Assembly: GCF_000382065.1 (NCBI RefSeq) | Contig: NZ_KB907498.1 | Coordinates: 921,585-985,584 of the forward strand | DNA from: Stenotrophomonas hibiscicola ATCC 19867 | Lineage (GTDB): Bacteria; Pseudomonadota; Gammaproteobacteria; Xanthomonadales; Xanthomonadaceae | Direction: 5' to 3' | DNA length: 64,000 nt | Shown here: in pieces, positions 30,795 to 40,886 of the stretch | Numbering within the stretch: the stretch's first letter is position 1 | Layout of the letters: the number at the start of each line of letters is the position of its first letter | The notes under the pieces: model-generated | Told to the model about the DNA's origin: nothing | Databases searched by the model: none | What the model saw: only the letters and a program-made list of their open reading frames with translations | Program-made: the position numbers and the translations under genes

Positions 30795-31406
30795 ATGAAG
30801 CTGTACAGCAAGCCCGGTGCCTGTTCCACCGCCGACCACATCGCCCTGCAGTGGACCGGCCAGCCGTTCGAGGTTGAACTGCTGAACAAGGACACCCTGA
30901 AGGGTCCGGAATTCCTCAAGATCAATCCGGCCGGTGCGGTGCCCGCGCTGGTCGACGGCGACTTCGTGCTGCTGCAGAACGCCGCGATCATGGGCTATAT
31001 CGCCGATCGCTTCCCGCAGGCCGGCCTCGGCGGTGACGGCAGCCCGCGCCAGCGCGCCGAAGCCACCCGCTGGCTGGCCTTCGTCAATTCCGACGTGCAT
31101 CCGGCCTTCTCGCCGCTGTTCGCGCCGGGCAAGTTCATCGCCGACGAGAGCCAGTTCGATGCGATCCGCGCCGCCGCGCACAAGCGCCTGCGTGGCCTGT
31201 TCGAGACCGCTGACAGGCAGCTGGCCGACAAGCCGTGGCTGGCCGGCTTCCGCAGCTTCGCCGACCCGTACTTCTACATCACCCTGCGCTGGGCCGCCGG
31301 TACCAAGGTCGACCTGTCGGGCCTGGACAACCTGGCCGCCTACAAGGCGCGCATGGACGCCGATGCCGGCGTGCAGGCCGCACTGAAGGCCGAAGGGCTG
31401 GCCTGA
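30795..31406 (+). CDS. Glutathione S-transferase family protein
   Basis: A 203-residue cytosolic protein with a thioredoxin-fold N-domain (MKLYSKPGACSTADHIAL, with the Ser/Cys active-site region of beta-class enzymes; INPAGAVPALV carries the cis-proline) and an all-helical C-domain (FADPYFYITLRWA). It would conjugate or reduce with glutathione; substrate unknown. ATG 30795 follows TGGAG. It stands between the hydrolase and a convergent SUFU gene. Confidence 0.92.
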   Translation: MKLYSKPGACSTADHIALQWTGQPFEVELLNKDTLKGPEFLKINPAGAVPALVDGDFVLLQNAAIMGYIADRFPQAGLGGDGSPRQRAEATRWLAFVNSDVHPAFSPLFAPGKFIADESQFDAIRAAAHKRLRGLFETADRQLADKPWLAGFRSFADPYFYITLRWAAGTKVDLSGLDNLAAYKARMDADAGVQAALKAEGLA

Positions 31407-31415
31407 TCATGACCC

Positions 31416-31454
31416 GGGGTCAGAGCCGTTCGCGTGGCGGACGGGCCTGACCCC
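31416..31454. repeat. Inverted repeat GGGGTCAG ... CTGACCCC
   Basis: An 8-base inverted repeat with GC-rich centre sits 10 bases after the glutathione transferase stop, between convergent genes. It may act as a terminator, but it has no T-run. Confidence 0.5.
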
Positions 31455-31494
31455 TCTGCCCTGCGCAGGCGGGGGCCGATACGCCAGGGCGTGG

Positions 31495-32550
31495 TCAACC
31501 GATCTGGCGGATCACTTCACCGTTGGCATCGCGCAGGTAGGTCGGCATCACTTCGATGCGCAGCGCCCCCGCCAGCGGGTAAACCCCGCGCTCGGCGCGC
31601 ACCCCTGCCAGGGCCTGCAGGCCCGCCTCGTCCAGTGACCAGCGCGCGCTGTCGGCGGATACGTCCGCCGCTTCACCGCCCCCGTTCGCGACGAACTCCC
31701 ACTGCCGCTCGCGGCTGACCAGTTCCAGCGATCTGCCGTGGCGCAGGCGCAAGGGCAGCAGCTCGCACACGCTGGCCACCTGGCCGGCGCCGAGCACCAG
31801 CGTGGTGACGCCCGCCTCCTGCCGCCAGTCCAACGTCTCGATGAACAGCATGCCGGTGCTGGAGCCCTCGCGCTCGCTGCCTTCCCGCACCTGCGCGGCA
31901 AGCGCCTGGTCCTCCAGCAGGTTGCCGCGGTGCAGGTCGCTGATCCACAGTGGCATTGCCGGCTGCAGTACTTGCAGCACGCCGCGCGTGGACCAGCGCT
32001 TGACCGCTTCCATCTCCTCATCGGTCAGCCCGACCAGCTGCAGGAACTGCAGGTGGCCATTGGCGGTGTCGCGTGCCGGCAACTGCGGGTCGGCAATGAA
32101 CGCCAGATGGCACAGCCGCGTGTCGGTCTCCAGCGCGATCGGGCCGTTGGCATTCAGATGGTGGCCATCCTCGAACACGTTGCCGCTGGCGAACACATAA
32201 CGCGCCAGGTTCTGCAGCAGGTTCATCGGCCACACCGGCGGCGTGCTGTCGGCGTTCTCAGCGGCTTCGGCGGCGAGACGGAACGTCAGCTCGAAACCAT
32301 AGCCGCTGGTGGCGGCATCACTGCTCTCCTTGGCATACAGCTCGGAGAAGCCGTAAGTCACGTAGTGCCAGTGGGGTACCGGCGCATGCGCCCAGTACAC
32401 GCTGATGCCATCGAGCGGATCCTGGCCACCGAGCGTGTACGGAAGCGCGGTGCCGAAGTGACGTGGCTCCTGCCCGGCATACAGCGGCGCCAGCGCCGCA
32501 TTGATGGCGTCCCAGCCGGGGGTATCGGTGTCGTCGTGGTCGTCCTGCAC
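31495..32550 (-). CDS. Suppressor of fused (SUFU) domain protein
   Basis: A 351-residue cytosolic protein. The N-terminal two thirds match the SUFU fold: WDAINAALAPLYAGQEPRHF, then GISVYWAHAPVPHWHYVTYG and GYGFELTFRL. SUFU proteins in bacteria have no settled function; some occur as immunity proteins of toxin systems. The GTG at 32550 follows AAGGA with 7-base spacing; no ATG gives a full N-terminus. It lies 46 bases after the hypothetical gene upstream and is probably co-transcribed with it. Confidence 0.88.
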   Translation of the reverse strand: MQDDHDDTDTPGWDAINAALAPLYAGQEPRHFGTALPYTLGGQDPLDGISVYWAHAPVPHWHYVTYGFSELYAKESSDAATSGYGFELTFRLAAEAAENADSTPPVWPMNLLQNLARYVFASGNVFEDGHHLNANGPIALETDTRLCHLAFIADPQLPARDTANGHLQFLQLVGLTDEEMEAVKRWSTRGVLQVLQPAMPLWISDLHRGNLLEDQALAAQVREGSEREGSSTGMLFIETLDWRQEAGVTTLVLGAGQVASVCELLPLRLRHGRSLELVSRERQWEFVANGGGEAADVSADSARWSLDEAGLQALAGVRAERGVYPLAGALRIEVMPTYLRDANGEVIRQIG

Positions 32551-32596
32551 GCGGGAGTCCTTGTGGGGAAGTGAACCGATCACTTTACGCGGTGGC

Positions 32597-33100
32597 TCAG
32601 GCCTGCACGACCTCACCACCACCCTTGACCACGGCGGCCTGAGTTTCCTGCCACCAGCGCTGTGCCAGCGCCGGGCTGCGCGCCTTGCCCACCGCTGCCA
32701 GCAGTTCCGGGCACAGGCGTTCCAGCGCCAGCGCATCGGTGCAGCGTTCGATCTTCAACTGCATGAAGTAGCCCTTCAGACCCAGATGGCGCCGCACCGC
32801 ATCGCTCATCGCGTCGTACAGCTGCTGGTACAGCGCCGGGTCCTGTTCGCGACCAGTGCTGATGCCACGCGCCGGCACGGCCTCTGCACTTCCGCCGATC
32901 ACTTCGATCAGGCCCAGCGCGGCCAGCTGCTCCAGTGCATCAGGCGGCGCACGCAGGCCTTCATACAAGCCGCGCAGTTCGGTGTCGTCACGATGGCCAT
33001 CGACCATCAGCAGGATCGAGCGCAGTGCCGCCGGCAGGCGCCGGCTACGGTCTTCGATTTCCTGACGGCCAGCAGCCGTCTTGGCGTGCAGCAGTGCCAT
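32597..33100 (-). CDS. Conserved hypothetical protein
   Basis: A 167-residue protein starting at ATG 33100, behind a strong ribosome site (GGGAGGGGGAGG). No signal peptide or membrane segment; predominantly helical with LPAALRSILLMVDGHRD and LEQLAALGLIEVIGG, which resembles the small winged-helix-like segment of some regulatory proteins. I do not recognise the family. It is upstream of, and probably in one transcript with, the SUFU gene. Confidence 0.75.
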   Translation of the reverse strand: MALLHAKTAAGRQEIEDRSRRLPAALRSILLMVDGHRDDTELRGLYEGLRAPPDALEQLAALGLIEVIGGSAEAVPARGISTGREQDPALYQQLYDAMSDAVRRHLGLKGYFMQLKIERCTDALALERLCPELLAAVGKARSPALAQRWWQETQAAVVKGGGEVVQA

Positions 33101-33217
33101 TGCCTCCCCCTCCCTCAATGCGCCACTCCGGCGGGCCCTCGCGGGCACGCCCCCCTGCAACCGAGCTTAGCGCACCGGTTGCAGGGAGGAAGCTGCGGTG
33201 CAGCAACGGCCTCCCCT

Positions 33218-33284
33218 GTAGAGCCGAGCCCATGCTCGGCTGCTTTGGCAAGGCATGCGGAGCCGAGCATCGGCTCGGCTCTAC
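33218..33284. repeat. SMAG palindrome pair (GTAGAGCCGAG type)
   Basis: Inverted pair (33218-33241 and 33261-33284), ending 10 bases before the prpE stop codon region. Confidence 0.9.
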
Positions 33285-33293
33285 AGAAGCAGG

Positions 33294-35174
33294 TCAGCGG
33301 CCCAGCGCGCGGCGGATCTCCTCCAGCGCGCCGGGGTCGTCCAGCGTCGACAGGTCGCCCGGGTCGCGCTGCTCGGCCAACGCCTGCAACGAGCGCCGCA
33401 GCAGCTTGCCCGAACGGGTCTTGGGCAGCGCGTTGACCACGTGCACGTGCGCCGGACGCGCCACCGCGCCGAGCGAGGTGGTCACCGTGGCCATCATCTC
33501 GGCCACCACCGGCGCCGGATCCTCGCCATCCAGGCCCTGCTTGAGGGTGACGAACACCAGCGGCACCTGCCCCTTCAGTTCGTCCTTGACGCCGATCACC
33601 GCTGCCTCGGCCACGCGCGGGTGGCTCGAAATGGCCTCTTCGATCTCGCGCGTGCCCAGCCGGTGCCCGGCTACGTTGATCACATCATCGGTACGGCCGA
33701 GGATGAAGGTGTAGCCATCGTCGTCGCGGATCGCCCAGTCCAGCGAGCTGTACAGCAGTTCCTTGAAATGGCTGAAGTAGCTCTGCAGGAAACGGTTGTC
33801 GTCGTTCCACACCGTGCTCATGCAGCCAGGCGGCAACGGCGGCGACACCACCAGCACCCCCTTCTGCCCCGGTGCGACTTCCTCGCCGGTGTTCTCGTCG
33901 ATCACCTTCATCCGGTAGCCAAGATTGGGGAAGCCCGGCGAACCGAAGCGCACCGGCTTCATCTCCAGGCCCGGCAGCAGGGTCAGAGCCGGCCAGCCGG
34001 TCTCGGTCTGCCAGTAGTTGTCGATGATCGGCTTGCCCAGCGCTTCGCTGATCCAGTGCGCGGTCGGTTCGTCCAGCGGCTCGCCGGCCAGGAACAGGTA
34101 CTTCAGGGCGCGCAGGTCGTGGCGATGGATGAAGTCCGCATCGTGCTTCTTCAGCACGCGGATGGCGGTGGGCGACGAGAACATGGTGCGCACGTTGTAC
34201 TGCTCGCACAGCGCCCACCAGATGCCCGGATCCGGATTCGTCGGCAGCCCTTCGTACAGCAGCGAGGTGCAGCCACCGATCAGCGGGCCGTACACGTTGT
34301 AGGAATGGCCCACCGCCCAGCCGACATCGGAGGTGGAGAACATCACCTGGCCCGGCTTGCAGTCGAACACGGTCTCCATCGACTGGGCCATTGCCACCGC
34401 ATAGCCACCCACATCGCGCTGCACGCCCTTCGGCTTGCCGGTGGTGCCGGAGGTGTACAGCAGGTAGCTCGGCTCACTCGCCTCCAGCCACTGCACCGGC
34501 ACATCCGCTTCCCCGATCTGTGCACGCAGCGTGGCGTACTCCACATCACGGCCCGGCACGCGTGGTTCGGCGGCATCCAGCCCGCGCGACACGATCAGCA
34601 CATGCGGTGGCGGCGAAGCCGCTTCGGCGCAGGCCGCGTCAACCATCGGCTTGTACGGAATCAGCTTGCCACCGCGCATGCCGGCATCGGCGGCGATGAG
34701 CAGCTTCGGCTTCGCATCGTCGATGCGCAGCGCCAGGTTGTGCGCGGCGAAGCCACCAAACACCACCGAGTGCACCGCACCGATGCGCGCACAGGCCAGC
34801 ATCGCGAACACGGCTTCGGCCATGTTCGGCATGTAGATCACCACGCGGTCACCATGGCCGACGCCGAGGTGCTTGAGCACGGCGGCGAAGTCGTTCACTT
34901 CGCGATACAGCTGGCGATAGGTGATTTCGCGGGTGCTGTTGGTTTCGGTGGAGATGGCGACCAGTGCGAGCTGGTCGGCGCGCTCGGCCAGGTGACGGTC
35001 GACGGCGTTGTAGCAGAGATTGGTTTCGCCGCCGACGAACCAGCGCCGGAACGGCGGATTGCTGTAGTCGAGCACCTGCTGCGGCGGTTTGTGCCAATGG
35101 ATGCGCTTGGCTTCCTCGCCCCAGAAGGCCTCCGGCTCGTCGATCGAGCGACGGTAGGTTTCCTCGTAGTTCAT
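33294..35174 (-). CDS. prpE: Propionyl-CoA synthetase PrpE (acyl-CoA ligase)
   Basis: A 626-residue cytosolic AMP-forming acyl-CoA synthetase. It opens MNYEETYRRSIDEPEAFWGE (ACS N-domain), carries the P-loop-like YLLYTSGTTGKPKG, the YWQTETGWP motif and the C-terminal catalytic lysine in LPKTRSGKLLRR. Length and the N-terminal signature fit PrpE better than Acs (about 650). It activates propionate to propionyl-CoA; acetate use is possible. The start follows GGGAGG. No other methylcitrate-cycle gene is nearby. Confidence 0.9.
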   Translation of the reverse strand: MNYEETYRRSIDEPEAFWGEEAKRIHWHKPPQQVLDYSNPPFRRWFVGGETNLCYNAVDRHLAERADQLALVAISTETNSTREITYRQLYREVNDFAAVLKHLGVGHGDRVVIYMPNMAEAVFAMLACARIGAVHSVVFGGFAAHNLALRIDDAKPKLLIAADAGMRGGKLIPYKPMVDAACAEAASPPPHVLIVSRGLDAAEPRVPGRDVEYATLRAQIGEADVPVQWLEASEPSYLLYTSGTTGKPKGVQRDVGGYAVAMAQSMETVFDCKPGQVMFSTSDVGWAVGHSYNVYGPLIGGCTSLLYEGLPTNPDPGIWWALCEQYNVRTMFSSPTAIRVLKKHDADFIHRHDLRALKYLFLAGEPLDEPTAHWISEALGKPIIDNYWQTETGWPALTLLPGLEMKPVRFGSPGFPNLGYRMKVIDENTGEEVAPGQKGVLVVSPPLPPGCMSTVWNDDNRFLQSYFSHFKELLYSSLDWAIRDDDGYTFILGRTDDVINVAGHRLGTREIEEAISSHPRVAEAAVIGVKDELKGQVPLVFVTLKQGLDGEDPAPVVAEMMATVTTSLGAVARPAHVHVVNALPKTRSGKLLRRSLQALAEQRDPGDLSTLDDPGALEEIRRALGR

Positions 35175-35294
35175 GACGCAGCCCTCCCAGACGAAGTCAT
35201 GGGTTCGAGGATAGTCCGGCGCTGGCGCGCGGGCCGCCCTACCTTGGTAGGGGGGTGGGGTTTGTTATGCAGGGCTTGCAGCCCTGCACCCGTG

Positions 35295-35317
35295 GTAGTG
35301 CCGGCCGCTGGCCGGCA
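35295..35317 (+). repeat. SMAG palindrome (GTAGTGCCGG type) inside composite element
   Basis: GTAGTGCCGGCCGCTGGCC palindrome just inside the left terminal repeat of copy 1; it is absent from copy 2 and therefore looks like a later insertion. Confidence 0.85.
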
Positions 35318-35367
35318 ACAGCATCAGCAACAGCAGAAGCTGGTTTCCTGGGGGATGGCGGGGTGGC

Positions 35368-35521
35368 TCCGGTTGCGGGGGACGCCGTGAATCCCCAGTC
35401 CGGCCCAGCCGCTGGCGGCTGGGCGTTCGGGCGCTTGCGAAGCAATGCTTCGCAAGCGAAGCGCCCTCACCCATGGAGGCTCGGTCGCGCCATCCATGGC
35501 GCTCACGCCCCCGCAACCGGA
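35368..35521 (+). repeat. Nested-hairpin module in left arm of copy 1
   Basis: Outer arms TCCGGTTGCGGGGG (35368-35381) and its perfect complement (35508-35521). The core is nearly identical to the solo module at 18801-18930, including GCGCCATCCATGGCGC. Confidence 0.85.
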
Positions 35522-35575
35522 CCCACCCCGCCTTCGACAGTTTCCTGCCATCTGTCGGAACGGCGTATTGCTCTG

Positions 35576-35676
35576 GTGGGTGTCGACCTTGGTCGACACG
35601 GTAGATCCACGCCATGCGTGGATGACTCATTCGATATCTGAAAGAAAAATCGTGTCGACCAAGGTCGACACCTACC
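35576..35676. repeat. SMAG cluster in the centre of copy 1
   Basis: Three palindromes: GGTGTCGACC/GGTCGACAC (35580-35599), GTAGATCCACGCC type (35601-35624) and the GTCGACC type in inverse orientation (35652-35675, followed by CTACC). Confidence 0.85.
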
Positions 35677-35738
35677 AACAGCCGTGCGGAACAATGTCGC
35701 AGTTACCAACAGCCGAGTGAACCTGTCGAAGGTGGGGC

Positions 35739-35824
35739 GGTGTCGGAGTGCGGGGTGTCAGCCGCATGGATGCGGCTGCCAAGCCTACAGGGAAGTACTT
35801 GCGGCGCCCCCGCACTCCGACACC
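35739..35824 (-). repeat. Nested-hairpin module in right arm of copy 1
   Basis: Arms GGTGTCGGAGTGCGGGG (35739-35755) and its perfect complement (35808-35824); inner hairpin GCCGCATGGATGCGGC. Read on the minus strand its core aligns with the left-arm modules (GGCTTG ... CATCCATG ... GACAC). Confidence 0.85.
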
Positions 35825-35917
35825 GTCCCGCCAACCCACGGATAACCCGCCTTTGATGTTGACGTTGACGTTGCTCTGACTCGTAGCAGGTGCAGGGCTG
35901 CAAGCCCTGCCGAACCC

Positions 35918-36532
35918 CTAGAACGGAGCCGCAGACTCGAACGCGAGCACCTCGCCCGTCACCGGGTGGGTGAACTGCAGGCTGCACGCATGCAGGTGCA
36001 CGCGCTGCGCCGGGGCGGCGCCATACAGCACGTCACCGACAATGGGATACCCGAGACTGGCCATGTGCAGGCGCAGTTGATGGCTGCGGCCGGTGACCGG
36101 TTCCAGTTCCACGCGGGTGCGCTGCGCTTCAACATCACGCGCCATTACGCGCCAGCGTGTCAGCGCCGGCTTGCCGCGTTCCTGATCGACCCTCTGCTTC
36201 GGTCGATTCGGCCAATCCACGATCAGCGGCAGGTCCACTTCGCCGGTGTCGCGTTCGAGCAGCCCCTGCACCACCGCTTCATACCGCTTGCCAACCTGGC
36301 GCTGCTCGAACTGCATCGACAATGCGGCCTGCATCTCCTTGCCTCGCGCATGCAGCAGCAGGCCGGAGGTCACCTGATCCAGCCGATGCACCGTCAACGC
36401 ATCCGGATACACCGCCTGCAGGCGCGCGACCACGCAGTCCTGGTTCTCGGCGCTGCGGCCGGGCACGGACAGCAGGCCGGCCGACTTCTCGGCCACCAGC
36501 AGCGCGTCATCGATGTAATGCAGGTGGATCAT
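35918..36532 (-). CDS. rluA: RluA-family pseudouridine synthase
   Basis: A 204-residue enzyme that isomerises uridines in 23S rRNA and tRNA. It shows ALLVAEKSAGLLSVPG, the catalytic HRLDQVTSGLLLHARG and the GRSHQLRLHMASLGYPIVGD segment. No S4 domain is present and the length (E. coli RluA 219) fits RluA itself. The ATG at 36532 begins the conserved part; the open frame extends upstream across the mdh terminator and is not coding. The composite repeat begins within a few bases of its stop. Confidence 0.9.
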   Translation of the reverse strand: MIHLHYIDDALLVAEKSAGLLSVPGRSAENQDCVVARLQAVYPDALTVHRLDQVTSGLLLHARGKEMQAALSMQFEQRQVGKRYEAVVQGLLERDTGEVDLPLIVDWPNRPKQRVDQERGKPALTRWRVMARDVEAQRTRVELEPVTGRSHQLRLHMASLGYPIVGDVLYGAAPAQRVHLHACSLQFTHPVTGEVLAFESAAPF

Positions 36533-36554
36533 GCGGTTCCAGGAATTCCAAACA

Positions 36555-36584
36555 AAAACGGGGAAGCCGAAGCCTCCCCGTTTT
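36555..36584 (-). terminator. Terminator of mdh
   Basis: AACGGGGA-GCC ... TCCCCGTT stem flanked by A and T runs; on the minus strand it follows mdh and precedes rluA. Confidence 0.88.
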
Positions 36585-36588
36585 CTGC

Positions 36589-36647
36589 GTACCGACCAAC
36601 GGTCGGTACCCACCATCGCGGTGGAGGTACCGGCCGTGGCCGGTACC
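36589..36647. repeat. Two SMAG-like palindromes (GGTACC core)
   Basis: GTACCGACCAACGGTCGGTAC at 36589-36609 and GGTACCGGCC/GGCCGGTACC at 36626-36647, between mdh and its terminator. Confidence 0.7.
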
Positions 36648-36654
36648 GCCTGCA

Positions 36655-38251
<1,597 letters not shown>

Positions 38252-38466
38252 GAAGATCCTTGATGCAGAGGGGAACGCGTCTAGCCACCTAGTTTACACC
38301 TGCCTTGCGGCGGCGGCGGCTTCGACCATGGGCGCAGACCCGGGCTTCAGCCGCCGGCGGGGCAGCCCGCGCGACGGTCTGGCGGCCTCGGCCGTGTGGC
38401 GGCCCAACTGAATGGGCCCCGTGACGGGCGTGAAATCCACCTTTTCGCGAATCGTCAAGTTCGACG

Positions 38467-38472
38467 TATAAT
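38467..38472 (+). promoter_or_regulatory. Candidate -10 box of typA
   Basis: A perfect TATAAT lies 47 bases upstream of the typA start. The matching -35 (TTCGCG around 38444) is weak. An in-frame ATG overlaps this box and so would not be on the transcript. Confidence 0.5.
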
Positions 38473-38518
38473 GTTGGACTTCTTTTTCCAAATCCGGCGC
38501 CGACTGGCCCCCTTTCGT

Positions 38519-40366
38519 ATGTCCATCGAAAATCTTCGCAACATCGCCATCGTCGCCCACGTCGACCATGGCAAGACCACCCTGGTCGACCAGCTGCTGA
38601 AGCAGTCCGGCACCCTGTCCGAGCGTACCGTCCTCGCCGAGCGCGTGATGGACAGCAACGACCAGGAAAAGGAACGCGGCATCACCATCCTGGCCAAGAA
38701 CACCGCCATCACCTGGGAAGACAAGAAGACCGGCATCAAGAACCGGATCAACATCGTCGACACCCCCGGCCACGCCGACTTCGGCGGTGAGGTCGAGCGC
38801 GTGCTGTCGATGGTCGACACCGTGCTGATCCTGGTCGATGCGATGGACGGCCCGATGCCGCAGACCCGCTTCGTGACCCAGAAGGCCTTCGCGATGGGCT
38901 TCAAGCCGATCGTCGTGGTCAACAAGGTCGACCGTCCGGGCGCCCGTCCGGAGTGGGTGATCGACCAGGTCTTCGACCTGTTCGACAAGCTCGGTGCCAC
39001 CAACGAGCAGCTGGACTTCCCGATCGTCTACGCCTCGGGCCTGAACGGCTACGCCGGCCTGGAAGACACCGTGCGCGACGGCGACATGACCCCGCTGTAC
39101 GAAGCGATCATGAAGCACGCGCCGAAGCCGGAAGTGGACCCGGAAGGCCCGTTCCAGATGCGCATCAGCCAGCTGGACTACAACAACTTCGTGGGCGTGA
39201 TCGGCATCGGCCGCATCCAGCGCGGCACCCTGAAGAAGAACATGCAGGTCGCGGTCATCGACCGTGAAGGCAAGAAGCGCAACGGCAAGGTGCTGCAGGT
39301 GCTGGGCTTCATGGGCCTGGAGCGCATCGAGCAGGATTCGGCCGAGGCCGGCGACATCGTGGCCATCTCCGGCATCCAGGAGCTGACCATCTCCGACACC
39401 ATCTGCGCACCGGACTTCCCGGAAGCCCTGCCGGCGCTGACCGTCGACGAGCCGACCATCTCGATGACCTTCCAGGTGAACAACTCGCCGTTCGCCGGCA
39501 ACAAGGACCTGTCCGGTGGCAAGTTCCTGACCAGCCGCCAGATCAAGGACCGCCTGGACCGTGAAAAGGTCCACAACGTGGCCCTGAAGGTCGAGCAGCT
39601 GGAAGACGCCGACAAGTTCCTGGTCTCCGGCCGTGGCGAACTGCACCTGTCGGTGCTGATCGAGAACATGCGCCGCGAAGGCTACGAGCTGGCCGTGTCG
39701 CGCCCGGAAGTGATCATCAAGGAAATCGACGGCCAGCTGATGGAGCCGATCGAGCAGCTGGTGGTGGACATCGAAGAAGTCCACCAGGGCGGCGTGATGG
39801 AAAAGCTGGGCACCCGCAAGGGCCAGTTGAAGAACATGGAATCGGACGGCAAGGGCCGCGTGCGCCTGGAATACCAGATCCCGGCCCGTGGCCTGATTGG
39901 TTTCCAGAACGAGTTCAAGACCCTGACCCAGGGTTCGGGCCTGCTGTTCCATGTGTTCGACCACTACGGCCCGAAGGAACAGGGCGCGATCGCCAAGCGC
40001 ATCAACGGCGTGATGATCGCCAATGCGCCGGGCGTCACCCCGGCCTACTCGCTGGGCCCACTGCAGGAACGCGGCAAGCTCTTCGCCGCCGAAGGTGACA
40101 ACGTGTATGAAGGCCAGCTGGTCGGCATCCACTCCAAGGACAACGACCTGACCGTCAACGCGATCAAGACCAAGCCGCTGACCAACATGCGCGCTTCGGG
40201 CAAGGATGATGCGATCCAGCTGACCCCGGCGATCAAGTACTCGCTGGAACAGGCCCTGGACTTCATCGAAGACGACGAGCTGGTCGAGATCACCCCGAAG
40301 GAGATCCGCCTGCGCAAGAAGTTCCTGACCGAGAGCGACCGCAAGAAGGCTTCGCGCGGCGGCTGA
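38519..40366 (+). CDS. typA: Translational GTPase TypA/BipA
   Basis: A 615-residue ribosome-binding GTPase (E. coli BipA 607) acting in ribosome assembly and stress responses. G-domain motifs are complete: AHVDHGKTT (P-loop), [13 protein letters not shown] and [11 protein letters not shown]-like beta-barrel and C-terminal domains follow. ATG 38519 begins the conserved [11 protein letters not shown]; the ribosome site is weak. Confidence 0.97.
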   Translation: MSIENLRNIAIVAHVDHGKTTLVDQLLKQSGTLSERTVLAERVMDSNDQEKERGITILAKNTAITWEDKKTGIKNRINIVDTPGHADFGGEVERVLSMVDTVLILVDAMDGPMPQTRFVTQKAFAMGFKPIVVVNKVDRPGARPEWVIDQVFDLFDKLGATNEQLDFPIVYASGLNGYAGLEDTVRDGDMTPLYEAIMKHAPKPEVDPEGPFQMRISQLDYNNFVGVIGIGRIQRGTLKKNMQVAVIDREGKKRNGKVLQVLGFMGLERIEQDSAEAGDIVAISGIQELTISDTICAPDFPEALPALTVDEPTISMTFQVNNSPFAGNKDLSGGKFLTSRQIKDRLDREKVHNVALKVEQLEDADKFLVSGRGELHLSVLIENMRREGYELAVSRPEVIIKEIDGQLMEPIEQLVVDIEEVHQGGVMEKLGTRKGQLKNMESDGKGRVRLEYQIPARGLIGFQNEFKTLTQGSGLLFHVFDHYGPKEQGAIAKRINGVMIANAPGVTPAYSLGPLQERGKLFAAEGDNVYEGQLVGIHSKDNDLTVNAIKTKPLTNMRASGKDDAIQLTPAIKYSLEQALDFIEDDELVEITPKEIRLRKKFLTESDRKKASRGG

Positions 40367-40377
40367 GCCAGCACCCC

Positions 40378-40845
40378 GTGAGCCAGAGCGGCTACAACCC
40401 GGATCCACACCGGCATCCGGGCCTGCACGTCATCGCCCTGCTCGAAGCGAGCAAGGCGATGCTGGCACTGTTGGCTGCCACCGGGCTGGAAGTGCTCGGA
40501 CCGCAGCCGCTGCGGCACGGCATCATGGCCCTGATCCGGCGTTTCAGCCTGGATCCGGACCACGGCACCCTGCCCTCGCTGCTGCACATGATCAGCCCCG
40601 ACGCGGTCCACCTGGCCGCGGCGGGGATGATCGGTTACGGACTGCTGCACCTGGTCGAAGCCTGGGGCCTGTGGCGGGCCAAGGCCTGGGCCTCCTGGCT
40701 GGGTTGCCTGACCGCTGCCCTGTACCTGCCCTTCGACATCTTCGCGATCATCCGCCATCCCGGCTGGCCGTCGTGGACGATCCTGGCCATCAACCTGATC
40801 GTGGTCTACGTACTCGCCCGCGACCTGCGCAAGCGCCACCGCTGA
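40378..40845 (+). CDS. DUF2127 integral membrane protein
   Basis: A 155-residue protein with four hydrophobic segments (about residues 18-36, 75-95, 100-120, 130-148) and the GLHVIALLEASKAMLALLA opening of the DUF2127 family. Function unknown. Starts with GTG, 11 bases after the typA stop, so it is probably in the same transcript. Confidence 0.85.
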   Translation: MSQSGYNPDPHRHPGLHVIALLEASKAMLALLAATGLEVLGPQPLRHGIMALIRRFSLDPDHGTLPSLLHMISPDAVHLAAAGMIGYGLLHLVEAWGLWRAKAWASWLGCLTAALYLPFDIFAIIRHPGWPSWTILAINLIVVYVLARDLRKRHR

Positions 40846-40886
40846 GCACTCGCTACACTGGGGATTGGAGCCGACCAAGCCGCCCC

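Larger units (their letters stand above)
35269..35910. repeat. Composite palindromic element, copy 1 (~640 bp)
   Basis: Terminal inverted repeats of 22 perfect bases (35269-35290 and 35889-35910) enclose two nested-hairpin modules in opposite orientation (35368-35521 and 35739-35824) and a central SMAG cluster (35576-35676). It is collinear with the element at 43814-44442. It fills the gap between prpE and rluA, ending about 7 bases from the rluA stop. No transposase gene. See findings. Confidence 0.85.

Noticed and set aside
35265..35716. Open frames across the composite elements as genes
   Set aside because: They run through palindromes on both strands, lack ribosome sites and are not preserved between the two element copies.
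35858..35876. Short tandem GTTGAC repeats (also at 44385-44403) as a CRISPR-like or satellite array
   Set aside because: Only two to three 6-base units with no spacers; they are part of the composite element arms.
35261..35918. Target-site duplication at the ends of the composite elements
   Set aside because: The bases immediately outside either terminal repeat do not match each other in either copy, so I cannot claim transposition from this window.
38294..40408. 704-codon open frame on the minus strand
   Set aside because: Entirely antisense to typA, whose GTPase motifs are intact; no family features.
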